Below are positions 25,989 to 33,417 of a DNA stretch of 64,000 nucleotides, piece after piece. How positions within the stretch are numbered: position 1 is the stretch's first letter; every line of letters starts with the position of its first letter. Source of the stretch: Pseudomonas tritici. GTDB taxonomy: Bacteria; Pseudomonadota; Gammaproteobacteria; Pseudomonadales; Pseudomonadaceae. The notes under the pieces are model-generated. The model did no database searches. It saw only the letters and a list, made by a program, of their open reading frames with translations, and had not been told where the DNA came from. The stretch is from the NCBI RefSeq assembly GCF_014268275.3, contig NZ_CP077084.1, forward strand, positions 3,906,001 to 3,970,000. The letters run 5' to 3'. Both the position numbers and the translations under genes were made by a program.

Positions 25989-26360
25989 TTACTGGGCGCT
26001 AACGCTTGGAACCCATAAAGTGCACGAAGTCGCAGCTTGGGCAATGAGCCAATCATGCTCACGCTTCGCGAAGGGCCGAGGCATCCCGTAAGAAATCCGG
26101 AGAGCAAAGTTGTAGGCACCCCTGACTTCATTTCCAGTGGGTGTAGCTTCTTTCAACGTTGTGTTGGTTTTGAGCCCTTCTACCGCTCCATGTAGCGCCA
26201 GCGCCTGCTTGGAGGTGTCCGCGCTTTCCTCCAGGATCTGTACCGCGATAAAGGCCGCATTCGAGCAGCGATCCATCTTTTCCCACTGCTTCATTTGGGC
26301 TTCATCGCCGAGCGCTACAGCAGAGGTGAGCAACATCAATGAGCCAATCAAAAAACGCAT
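25989..26360 (-). CDS. Hypothetical secreted protein (123 aa), possibly Rap1a/Tai-like
   Basis: It has a signal peptide (MRFLIGSLMLLTSAVALG/DEAQ) and a small helical mature domain with two Cys (DRCSNAAF and ATSCTLW). Size, export signal and paired Cys recall small periplasmic Rap1a/Tai-type immunity proteins, but the resemblance is general and no effector gene is adjacent. Confidence 0.65.
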   Translation of the reverse strand: MRFLIGSLMLLTSAVALGDEAQMKQWEKMDRCSNAAFIAVQILEESADTSKQALALHGAVEGLKTNTTLKEATPTGNEVRGAYNFALRISYGMPRPFAKREHDWLIAQAATSCTLWVPSVSAQ

Positions 26361-26530
26361 TGCTTTGATCCTTCAAATTAGTTTGCGTAGTAATACATCA
26401 ACCTATACCCAATCGCTACCACGGTATTCGTCCGATAACAGCCAGCAAAATGCTGGGTTTGCACGGAGCCAGTCGCTTACTGCGGCATACCGACAGCCGA
26501 CCACCGGGCTAGTGAGCAAAGCGAGTGCCG

Positions 26531-26959
26531 TTACTCTTCAATCCTTGGCCAATTGAACTTGTAATTCAGCGGAGGCAGCTCGTAATGTTCAGCCAGATAC
26601 AACGCCAGCATTTCCCCTTCCTTCGCGTACGCAGCCGCTTTATCAGAAGTCGGATACCAACTCACCCAAAGCGTTTCTAGAGGGAAGACTTTCTCAAACG
26701 CCGCATAGTTGAAACGCCAGCCAGCCATATGCCCGGCTGCTCCAGGATTTTTTGCGCATCGAACAAATGCAGAGAGGCGGCGCCTAAGATTATCTGACTC
26801 TCCAATGGTCAATATTCCGTTCTCATCCACGCCTATCGCGCGATTGAGCGCCCTGTCTGCGCAAATAATATATGCCCCGGGGACAACAGGTGCGCTCTTA
26901 TAGTGTTCCGTGAGCTTTAACCACTCAGGCTCCCATCCCTGCCAGTTTTTGACGTTCAT
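26531..26959 (-). CDS. GIY-YIG-like protein (142 aa)
   Basis: The start at MNVKNWQGWEPEW is supported by GGAGG 6 nt upstream. VPGAYIICADR and ILTIGESDNLRRRLSAF resemble the two halves of a GIY-YIG nuclease core (GAY and TIG in place of GIY and YIG, followed by the conserved Arg). A later Glu (KEGEMLALYL) could be the metal ligand. Activity is unproven because both signature triplets deviate. Confidence 0.65.
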   Translation of the reverse strand: MNVKNWQGWEPEWLKLTEHYKSAPVVPGAYIICADRALNRAIGVDENGILTIGESDNLRRRLSAFVRCAKNPGAAGHMAGWRFNYAAFEKVFPLETLWVSWYPTSDKAAAYAKEGEMLALYLAEHYELPPLNYKFNWPRIEE

Positions 26960-27211
26960 CTGCTGCCTCCACCAATAGAGGCAAAACGATATCACGCCCC
27001 ATAGCGACTCTAGTAGCTTGGGTTGTCAGGGAAGCTCTCTAAAGCCTGAAAAAGTGGCACATTGCCGGTATTGGTGAGCAAATTTTTACTCGCAAGGAAG
27101 CCCACCCTCATGTCCTTTGCTCTTGTTAGCGCTGCTGCAACCTGCCTACTGACTGCGGTAACTCTCCTTCGGATGCGCCAGTCCCCCGACAGAGGGTAGT
27201 GAGCGCGAAAA

Positions 27212-27442
27212 TCACCTGACGTTGTTCTGTTCTCGCGCATCGCTTGCTTCCTTATTAACTTGAGCCTGACGGCGCTGTTCTTCTTTCCGGGCCACATTGC
27301 CAGCCTCGGTGATAGCAAGCGCTTGGGCCTCGCCAATGCCAGCCAGCTTTTCCCCATAACGCCAGTCCTGTACGCGCCAAGTCCCACCAGTGCTGACCAC
27401 CATCGCCAGCAGGATCGACGCCAGGCAATTCACGGGCGTCAT
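27212..27442 (-). pseudogene. Truncated phage lysis protein, Rz/DUF2514-like
   Basis: This frame of 76 residues starts MTPVNCLASILLAMVV, with an N-terminal membrane anchor, then QDWRYGEKLAGIGEAQALAITEAGNVARKEEQRR, the beginning of the coiled-coil periplasmic region typical of Rz/DUF2514 spanins. Homologues are roughly twice this length, so the C-terminal half is missing. The frame downstream (27010-27210) has no phage-like content. Confidence 0.6.
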
Positions 27443-27527
27443 GGCAGCACCTTCAGAGCTCTTTCGTACAGTGCTTGGCGATCCTGCGCACCGTTCGGCA
27501 CACGCCCACGTCGACCTGTATTGATGA

Positions 27528-27695
27528 GTGTTGGCAGCCAGCATTCGAAAGTTCCAGTTCCGCGACATCCGCCCCAAGGCCGCAAGCGAGATCCTCGACC
27601 TAGGAGATGCAAGCCGGCTCCTGGGACTCACAGACAAGCGGATAACCGAGACCGTATATCGACGCGTTGGGGAGATCGTGAAGCCGACTCGCTGA
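27528..27695 (+). pseudogene. int: C-terminal fragment of a tyrosine integrase
   Basis: The frame reads FQFRDIRPKAASEILDLG, then RLLGLTDKRITETVYRR and ends VGEIVKPTR. It contains the second catalytic Arg (DIR) and the nucleophile Tyr (VYRR) of phage-type tyrosine recombinases. An in-frame TGA at 27525-27527 cuts it off and the N-terminal three quarters are absent. It points toward the adjacent tRNA-Ser, the expected integrase position beside an attachment site. Confidence 0.75.
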
Positions 27696-27769
27696 CCGCA
27701 ATTTGCAACGAGTTGCGGAAACCGCCTGAAAGGATGCGGAAACTATCAGCCTGTACGCTGATGGCTTTG

Positions 27770-27885
27770 CCAAACCCCAAAAACACAAAAGCCCCGCTTT
27801 CGCGAGGCTTTCGTGTGAATCTTGGCGGGAAACCAGGGATTCGAACCCTGGAGACGCTATTAACGTCCGCCGGTTTTCAAGACCG
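27770..27885 (-). repeat. Proximal attachment-site repeat (tRNA-Ser 3' end plus terminator)
   Basis: This is the second copy of the 116-bp direct repeat; three mismatches separate it from 24226-24341. It includes the tRNA terminator hairpin (AAGCCTCGCGAAAGCGGGGCTT on the minus strand), which serves the tRNA. Confidence 0.85.
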
Positions 27886-27913
27886 GTGCATTCAACCACT
27901 CTGCCAATTTCCC
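27823..27913 (-). tRNA. tRNA-Ser (anticodon TGA)
   Basis: The minus strand reads GGGAAATTGGCAGAGTGG at the 5' end. The anticodon stem-loop is CCGGTCTTGAAAACCGG (anticodon TGA), followed by a long variable arm typical of serine tRNAs, the TpsiC arm GGGTTCGAATCCC, and acceptor TTTCCC, G73 and encoded CCA. At 91 nt it is the intact host gene of the attachment site. Confidence 0.95.
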
Positions 27914-28065
27914 TTGTGCATCACAGGATTATAGTAGCCCATCCTGTCTCAGCGGGCGCCATAATACCCGAATGAAACACACTGTCAAACTCTCGGCATC
28001 GCTTGTTACAGAGCGTCTGTTATGATCTTTGCGACTGAACGTTTCAAAACCGAAGGAGTGTCGCC

Positions 28066-28737
28066 ATGCGCGAACAGAATTACGCAGTGAATGGCAACGC
28101 GCAGGCTGAGCAGCTTGAAGTCAGCCGCGTGTTGCGCAACACCTATGGCTTGCTCGCCCTTACCCTCGCATTCAGCGGCGTAATGGCGTTTGTGGCTCAG
28201 CAGATGCGCGTCGGCTACCCGAACATCTTTGTCGTGCTGATCGGCTTCTACGGGCTGTTCTTCCTGACCAACAAGCTGCGCGACTCGGCCTGGGGCTTGG
28301 TGTCGGCGTTTGCCTTGACCGGTTTCATGGGCTTTATCCTCGGCCCGATCCTCAACCGTTACCTCGGCATGGCCGGCGGTGCGGAAGTGGTCAGCTCGGC
28401 GTTTGCCATGACGGCCCTGGTGTTTGGTGGTCTGTCGGCCTACGTGCTGATCACCCGTAAGGACATGAGCTTCCTGGGTGGCTTCATCACCGCAGGCTTC
28501 TTTGTGCTGCTGGCGGCTGTGGTTGCAGGTATGTTCTTCCAGATCAGTGGCCTGCAACTGGCGATCAGCGCGGGTTTTGTGCTGTTCTCCTCGGTGTGCA
28601 TCCTGTTCCAGACCAGCGCCATCATCCACGGCGGTGAGCGTAACTACATCATGGCGACCGTGAGCCTGTATGTGTCGATCTACAACCTGTTTATCAGCCT
28701 GTTGCAGATCTTCGGCATCATGAGCCGCGACGATTGA
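28066..28737 (+). CDS. Bax inhibitor-1/YccA family membrane protein
   Basis: This 223-aa protein follows GAAGGAG 9 nt before the ATG and has seven hydrophobic helices. An N-terminal cytoplasmic stretch (MREQNYAVNGNAQAEQLEVSRVLRNTYGLLAL) and C-terminal NLFISLLQIFGIMSRDD match YccA/BI-1 (TMBIM) proteins. In E. coli, YccA interacts with FtsH protease and modulates degradation of jammed SecY. A strong terminator follows. Confidence 0.92.
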   Translation: MREQNYAVNGNAQAEQLEVSRVLRNTYGLLALTLAFSGVMAFVAQQMRVGYPNIFVVLIGFYGLFFLTNKLRDSAWGLVSAFALTGFMGFILGPILNRYLGMAGGAEVVSSAFAMTALVFGGLSAYVLITRKDMSFLGGFITAGFFVLLAAVVAGMFFQISGLQLAISAGFVLFSSVCILFQTSAIIHGGERNYIMATVSLYVSIYNLFISLLQIFGIMSRDD

Positions 28738-28751
28738 TTAGTTAACGCAAT

Positions 28752-28787
28752 AAAAATGCCCCGTATCGAAAGATACGGGGCATTTTT
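28752..28787 (+). terminator. Rho-independent terminator after the YccA-like gene
   Basis: AAAAATGCCCCGTATC (28752-28767) and GATACGGGGCATTTTT (28772-28787) form a 16-bp stem with a GAAA loop and flanking T run. It can also stop the convergent murB operon. Confidence 0.93.
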
Positions 28788-28812
28788 GTTTTTAGGCTGT
28801 TAAGAGCCGGTT

Positions 28813-29832
28813 TCAGTATTTGTTGGGTTCCATCTCCAGATCAACCTTGAAACGCTGCGCAATATCCTGCTGGATCCGCTGAGCCAGGTTGGCAATATCG
28901 TGCCCCGAGGCACCGCCATAGTTGACCAACACCAGCGCCTGCAGTTTGTGCACACCTGCATCCCCCTCACGAAAGCCTTTCCAGCCAGCCTTGTCGATCA
29001 GCCAACCGGCCGCGAGCTTCATCTGCCCATCGGGCTGCGGATAAGCCACCAGGTCCGGGTACAGCGCCTGCAGCTCAGCTGCCAACACCTGGGACACCAA
29101 TGGGTTCTTGAAGAAGCTTCCCGCATTGCCAAGCTCTGCCGGGTCCGGCAGTTTTTCGCGGCGGATGCTGCAGATCGCACGGCTGACGTCACTCGGCGTC
29201 GCTTCAGTGATCCCCTGCCCCGCCAGGCGCTGCTGCACCGGGCCGTAGTCAAGTTTCAGGTGGCTGGTGCGGCTCAGGGCGAAGCGCACCCGCAGGATCA
29301 GCCAGCGGCCGGTTTCGTGCTTGAACAGGCTGTCACGGTAGGCAAAGTTGCATTCTTCCAGGCTGAATTCGCGCAGTTCGCCGGTGTGGCGATCCAGGGC
29401 GGTCAGCCCGGCGAATACGTCCTTGATCTCCACGCCGTAGGCGCCGATGTTCTGCATCGGTGCTGCGCCAACAGTACCGGGGATGAGGCTGAGATTTTCC
29501 AGGCCGCAGAAACCCTGTTCCAGGGTCCATAGCACGAAGGGGTGCCAGGCTTCGCCCGCTTGCGCCTCGACCACCACCTGCGTGCCGTCATCGTGGACCA
29601 CGCGGATGCCTTGGGTCGCCATGCGCAAGACCAGCGCAGGAATGTCCTGGGTCAGCAGCAAGTTGCTGCCACCACCGATCACCAGCAGTGGCACCGCATG
29701 TGCGGCTGAATAAGCCAGGGCCTCGCGGACGTCATCGTCGCTGTGAGCCTCGGCGAACAACTGGGCGCGTACGTCGATGCCAAAGCTATTGAAGGGCTTG
29801 AGCGATACCTGTGAGAGCACCTGCAAGGTCAT
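28813..29832 (-). CDS. murB: UDP-N-acetylenolpyruvoylglucosamine reductase
   Basis: This 339-aa cytoplasmic flavoenzyme reduces the enolpyruvyl group to make UDP-MurNAc in peptidoglycan synthesis. The FAD-binding part contains VPLLVIGGGSNLLLT and NLSLIPGTVGAAPMQNIGAYG; the catalytic Ser lies in GNAGSFFKNP. Length and ending match the E. coli-type (type I) MurB. It is the last gene of the comEC-to-murB operon, with its ATG overlapping the ptp stop (ATGA). Confidence 0.97.
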   Translation of the reverse strand: MTLQVLSQVSLKPFNSFGIDVRAQLFAEAHSDDDVREALAYSAAHAVPLLVIGGGSNLLLTQDIPALVLRMATQGIRVVHDDGTQVVVEAQAGEAWHPFVLWTLEQGFCGLENLSLIPGTVGAAPMQNIGAYGVEIKDVFAGLTALDRHTGELREFSLEECNFAYRDSLFKHETGRWLILRVRFALSRTSHLKLDYGPVQQRLAGQGITEATPSDVSRAICSIRREKLPDPAELGNAGSFFKNPLVSQVLAAELQALYPDLVAYPQPDGQMKLAAGWLIDKAGWKGFREGDAGVHKLQALVLVNYGGASGHDIANLAQRIQQDIAQRFKVDLEMEPNKY

Positions 29833-30293
29833 AACCGCCCCTTCAATTCGATCACCAATAAATCACAGGCGCGTTCGATCAGGTCCAGAACCCGCTCGAA
29901 GCCTTGTTCACCTTCGTAATACGGGTCTGGCACTTCGTCCACTTCGCCGTCGTAGCGGCGCAGGAACAGGTCCAGCTCCGCTGTGCCCTGGCCCGGCTGC
30001 ATGGCCTTGAGGTTGCGCAGGTTGCTGTGGTCCATGGCCAGGATCAGGTCATAGCGCGCAAAGTCGGCGCGGGAGACCTGCTGGGCCCGCTGGGCCGACA
30101 AGTCATAGCCGCGCACCAGCGCCGCACGTTGGCTGCGCTTATCCGGTGGGTTGCCAATATGCCATTCACCCGTACCGGCGGACGCGACCTCGACCTGCCC
30201 TGCCAAACCCGCTTCGCGCAATTTATGGCGCAGCACGCCTTCTGCGGTGGGCGAGCGACAGATATTGCCCAGGCAGACAAACAAGACCTCCAT
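29829..30293 (-). CDS. Low-molecular-weight protein-tyrosine phosphatase
   Basis: This 154-aa protein has the phosphate-binding loop at its very start (VCLGNICRSPTAEG, nucleophile C7, R13) and the general acid in PDPYYEG. Bacterial homologues dephosphorylate tyrosine kinases that control exopolysaccharide export; here it sits in an LPS/peptidoglycan operon between kdsB and murB, with overlapping ends. Confidence 0.95.
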   Translation of the reverse strand: MEVLFVCLGNICRSPTAEGVLRHKLREAGLAGQVEVASAGTGEWHIGNPPDKRSQRAALVRGYDLSAQRAQQVSRADFARYDLILAMDHSNLRNLKAMQPGQGTAELDLFLRRYDGEVDEVPDPYYEGEQGFERVLDLIERACDLLVIELKGRL

Positions 30294-31057
30294 CAGGCCC
30301 CCAGCAGGCGACGGACGCGCTCAAGGTCTTCCGGAGTGTCGACACCCGCTGGCGGCGCTTCCAGCGCATCGCCCACATGAATGCGCACGCCGTGCCACAA
30401 GGCACGCAGTTGCTCCAGCGATTCGGTGTTTTCCAGCCAGCATGGGCCCCAACTGACGAAGTCATGCAGGAAACCGGCACGGTAGGCATAGATGCCGATA
30501 TGACGGCGATACGGCACGCCTTCCGGCAATACGTCGGGGTGCTTAGCGAAAGCATCGCGCGCCCACGGCAAGGTCGAACGGCTGAACGTCAGCGCCAGGC
30601 CATTGATGTCGCTGACCACTTTCACCACGTTCGGGTTGAACAAGGTGTCGATGTCTTCAATCGGTTCGGCCAGGGTCGCCATGCGCGCCTCGCCATGGGC
30701 GGCCAGGTTGGCGGCCACTTGGTCGATCACGCTCGGCGGAATCAACGGCTCGTCACCTTGCACGTTGACCACGATGGCATCAGGTGCCAGGCCGAGTTTC
30801 GTGGCCACTTCGGCCAGGCGGTCGGTGCCGGAGTTATGGTCTTCGCGAGTCAGCACTGCCTCAGCGCCGAAGCCTTTGCAGGCTTCGATGATGCGTGGAT
30901 CATCGGTGGCCACCACCACGCGCTCGGCGCTGCTTTTACAGGCCTGTTCCCACACCAACTGGATCATCGGCTTGTCGCCGATCAGTTGCAGCGGCTTGCC
31001 CGGCAAGCGGGTCGACGCGTAGCGGGAGGGAATGACAACGGTAAAGGCTGTGGTCAT
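30293..31057 (-). CDS. kdsB: 3-deoxy-manno-octulosonate cytidylyltransferase
   Basis: This 254-aa enzyme activates Kdo as CMP-Kdo for the LPS inner core. Nucleotide-binding [16 protein letters not shown] opens the protein; VQGDEPLI and the [14 protein letters not shown] loop ([13 protein letters not shown]) are characteristic. It overlaps trm112 by four bases and abuts the phosphatase gene. Confidence 0.97.
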   Translation of the reverse strand: MTTAFTVVIPSRYASTRLPGKPLQLIGDKPMIQLVWEQACKSSAERVVVATDDPRIIEACKGFGAEAVLTREDHNSGTDRLAEVATKLGLAPDAIVVNVQGDEPLIPPSVIDQVAANLAAHGEARMATLAEPIEDIDTLFNPNVVKVVSDINGLALTFSRSTLPWARDAFAKHPDVLPEGVPYRRHIGIYAYRAGFLHDFVSWGPCWLENTESLEQLRALWHGVRIHVGDALEAPPAGVDTPEDLERVRRLLGA

Positions 31058-31239
31058 TTATCCAAGCGCTCATCGGTGGTCAGGGTGCGGGCTTCGCTTT
31101 CCAGCATTACCGGGATGCCATCACGGATCGGGTAAGCCAGGCCGGCGCCTTTGCTGATCAGCTCGGTTTTGTCGGCGCTGAGCTTGAGCGGGCCTTTGCA
31201 GATCGGGCAAGCGAGGATATCGAGCAGTTTGGTGTCCAT
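31054..31239 (-). CDS. Trm112/YcaR family small protein
   Basis: This 61-aa protein starts [20 protein letters not shown] with one CPxC pair and ends with the conserved [14 protein letters not shown]. Trm112-like proteins act as small zinc-ribbon partners of other enzymes; in proteobacteria they lie beside lpxK and kdsB, as here. Its partner in this setting is not known. Confidence 0.93.
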   Translation of the reverse strand: MDTKLLDILACPICKGPLKLSADKTELISKGAGLAYPIRDGIPVMLESEARTLTTDERLDK

Positions 31240-31263
31240 GAGTGTTTCCTGGAAAGAAGCGAT

Positions 31264-32274
31264 TTAAGGCAAGAGACGGGCAGGCAACAGGCGCATCAGC
31301 TGCGTGTCGAACCAGGCGACAAACGCCGGCGACGGCAGCGCATCCACCGCAAGGTACCACCAGTCGGGCTGGGCAAAGGCGCGGCACTTCACCGCGTCCT
31401 TTTCGGTCATGACCAGCGGCAATGACGGTGAAAAATTCAGGACTTCGGCGCTGTACGGCGCGTGGTCGGCAAACGCATGGGGTATCGGCTGCCAGTGTAG
31501 CGTTTCGAGGGTGTTGAAGAAACGCTGCGGGTTGCCGATACCGGCGACCGCATGCACCTGCTGGCCCGCCGCAAAGTGATCGACCGGCTGGCGCTCGCCG
31601 GTCTTCAGATTGACCAGTGCGGAAGGCTGTAAGCGAAAGGCAAAACCATCGTCTCGGTCGCTTGCGGCGCCGTTATACAACAGCGCATCGACACTCTGCA
31701 GCCGCTCCACGGGTTCGCGCAACGGCCCCGCCGGCAGGCAACGGCGATTGCCCAGGCCACGGGCGGCGTCGATCAGCACCAATTCAAGGTCGCGGGCCAG
31801 GCGGTAATGCTGCAGGCCATCGTCGGAGAGGATCAGGTCCAGGGTTTCACTGGCCAGCAGCGCCTTGACCGCACGGCTGCGATCGGGGTCGATCACTAAC
31901 GGTACGCCGCAGCGCTGCACGATCAATAAGGGTTCGTCGCCCGCCACTTCGGCACTGTGGTTAGCTTCGACCCGCCACGGCAACCGCGGCGGCTTGGCCC
32001 CATAACCCCGGCTGACCACCCCCACGCGCAAGCCGCTGCGTCGGCAGTGCTCTATCAACCACAGGATCAACGGGGTCTTGCCGGTGCCACCCACGGTGAT
32101 ATTACCGACCACCACCACGGGCACGGGCGACTGATAGATCTCGCCCTCACCCGCAAGGAAACGTGCGCGCTTGCGCTGCACCACTCGGCGGTACAAGGAC
32201 TCCAGCGGCCGCAGCAACGTGAGCGCCGGATGGCCCTCGTACCAGGCCTTGAGCAAACGATCGGACATGACCAT
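31264..32274 (-). CDS. lpxK: Tetraacyldisaccharide 4'-kinase
   Basis: This 336-aa inner-membrane kinase phosphorylates the lipid A disaccharide. The P-loop is [13 protein letters not shown], preceded by an N-terminal amphipathic anchor ([26 protein letters not shown]); VISRGYG-like [11 protein letters not shown] follows. The ATG at 32274 overlaps the exbD stop (TGATG); an alternative ATG two codons later would also serve. Confidence 0.96.
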   Translation of the reverse strand: MVMSDRLLKAWYEGHPALTLLRPLESLYRRVVQRKRARFLAGEGEIYQSPVPVVVVGNITVGGTGKTPLILWLIEHCRRSGLRVGVVSRGYGAKPPRLPWRVEANHSAEVAGDEPLLIVQRCGVPLVIDPDRSRAVKALLASETLDLILSDDGLQHYRLARDLELVLIDAARGLGNRRCLPAGPLREPVERLQSVDALLYNGAASDRDDGFAFRLQPSALVNLKTGERQPVDHFAAGQQVHAVAGIGNPQRFFNTLETLHWQPIPHAFADHAPYSAEVLNFSPSLPLVMTEKDAVKCRAFAQPDWWYLAVDALPSPAFVAWFDTQLMRLLPARLLP

Positions 32275-32702
32275 CAGGGTTGGCTCGCTGCCTCGACGGT
32301 GGTCATGCGCAGGTGGCTGAAACCGAGCTTGCCGGCGGCATCCATGGCAGTGATCACGGCTTGGTGCTGGGTCTTGCCATCGGCACTGATCGACAGCGGC
32401 AGCTTGGTATCGCCGCCGGACTCTTTCTGCAAGGCCTCCATCAGGCTGTTGAGATCGTTCTTTTCGAGCAACTGGTTATTCACTGAAAACACCCCGTCGG
32501 CGCTGATGGCGATGTCCAGTTGCTTGACCTCCTGGTCTTCGGCCGGCGAACCGCTCACGGCTTCCGGCAGGTCAACGCGCAGCTCGGTTTGCCGGGTAAA
32601 GGTGGTGGTAACGACAAAAAACAGCAGCAGGATAAACACCACGTCGATCAGCGACGCGAGGTTGATATCGACATTTTCCCGTTGCTTGCGGCGAAATTTC
32701 AC
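32274..32702 (-). CDS. exbD: ExbD/TolR-type biopolymer transport protein
   Basis: This 142-aa protein has a cytoplasmic stub ([14 protein letters not shown]), one membrane helix containing the proton-carrying Asp ([19 protein letters not shown]) and a periplasmic domain. With ExbB it uses proton motive force. This copy belongs to the lpxK operon rather than to a tonB operon, a common Pseudomonas arrangement whose partner is unclear. Confidence 0.93.
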   Translation of the reverse strand: MKFRRKQRENVDINLASLIDVVFILLLFFVVTTTFTRQTELRVDLPEAVSGSPAEDQEVKQLDIAISADGVFSVNNQLLEKNDLNSLMEALQKESGGDTKLPLSISADGKTQHQAVITAMDAAGKLGFSHLRMTTVEAASQP

Positions 32703-33334
32703 GCTTTGCCCCCAACCAGATCAACGTCACGGTCACCCTGCACGACTTCCACCAGTTTGATGGCTTCCTGCTCCATGCCGACCACCAGCTCATCGATGCG
32801 CCGTTGCAGGAAACGGTGGAAGAATACCGAAGGAATACCGACCATCAGGCCCGCTGCCGTGGTGATCAGCGCCTTGGAGATACCACCGGCCAATACGGCC
32901 GCGTTGGTGGTCATGCCGGAGCCCATGAACGAGCTGAAAATATCGATCATGCCCAGCACCGTCCCCAGCAAACCGAGCAACGGCGCCATGGCAGCGATGG
33001 TGCCGAGGGCATTGATGTAGCGCTCCAGTTCATGAATGACACGGGCGGCAGCCTCCTCGATGCACTCTTTCATGATCTCGCGACCATGCTTGGAGTTGGC
33101 CAGGCCGGCGGCAAGGATTTCACCCAACGGGGAGTTGGCGCGCAGTTCCTTGAGTTTTTCCTTGTCCAGTTGCTTGTTCTTGATCCAGGCCCAGACCTGC
33201 CCCAATAGGTGCTCGGGGGTGACGCGACTGGCGCGCAGGGTCCACAGGCGTTCGGCGACGATGCCGAGTGCGGCGATAGAACTCATGATGATCGGCAACA
33301 TCATCCAGCCGCCGGATTTGACCAATTCCCACAC
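32699..33334 (-). CDS. exbB: ExbB/TolQ-type proton channel protein
   Basis: The GTG at 33334 (MWELVKSGGWMMLP) is preferred because GAGGGG lies 9 nt upstream; the longer frame lacks a site. The 211-aa protein has three membrane helices and the conserved block LGTIAAMAPLLGLLGTVLGMIDIF. It overlaps exbD by ATGA. It forms the ion-driven motor with ExbD. Confidence 0.93.
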   Translation of the reverse strand: MWELVKSGGWMMLPIIMSSIAALGIVAERLWTLRASRVTPEHLLGQVWAWIKNKQLDKEKLKELRANSPLGEILAAGLANSKHGREIMKECIEEAAARVIHELERYINALGTIAAMAPLLGLLGTVLGMIDIFSSFMGSGMTTNAAVLAGGISKALITTAAGLMVGIPSVFFHRFLQRRIDELVVGMEQEAIKLVEVVQGDRDVDLVGGKA

Positions 33335-33417
33335 AGTGAATGTCCCCTCGAAAAAGTGCGCCACTTTACCATATAGGTTCGTCGACCACAGACCCCATCG
33401 GCTGCGGCCACAAGCGC

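Larger units (their letters stand above)
24342..27769. mobile_element. Decayed 3.5-kb integrated element (prophage/island remnant) in tRNA-Ser
   Basis: It is bounded by 116-bp direct repeats derived from the 3' end of tRNA-Ser. Next to the intact tRNA lie an integrase C-terminal fragment and a truncated Rz-like spanin, both phage-type; further in are several orphan genes (GNAT, membrane protein, secreted protein, GIY-YIG-like) and an IS-end-like triple repeat. This is the layout expected of a tRNA-integrated phage or island that has lost most of its content. The order of loss is inference. Confidence 0.75.

Noticed and set aside
27010..27387. A 125-codon minus-strand frame next to the spanin fragment
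   Set aside because: It overlaps the spanin frame and shows no membrane segment or lipobox that would make it the partner Rz1.
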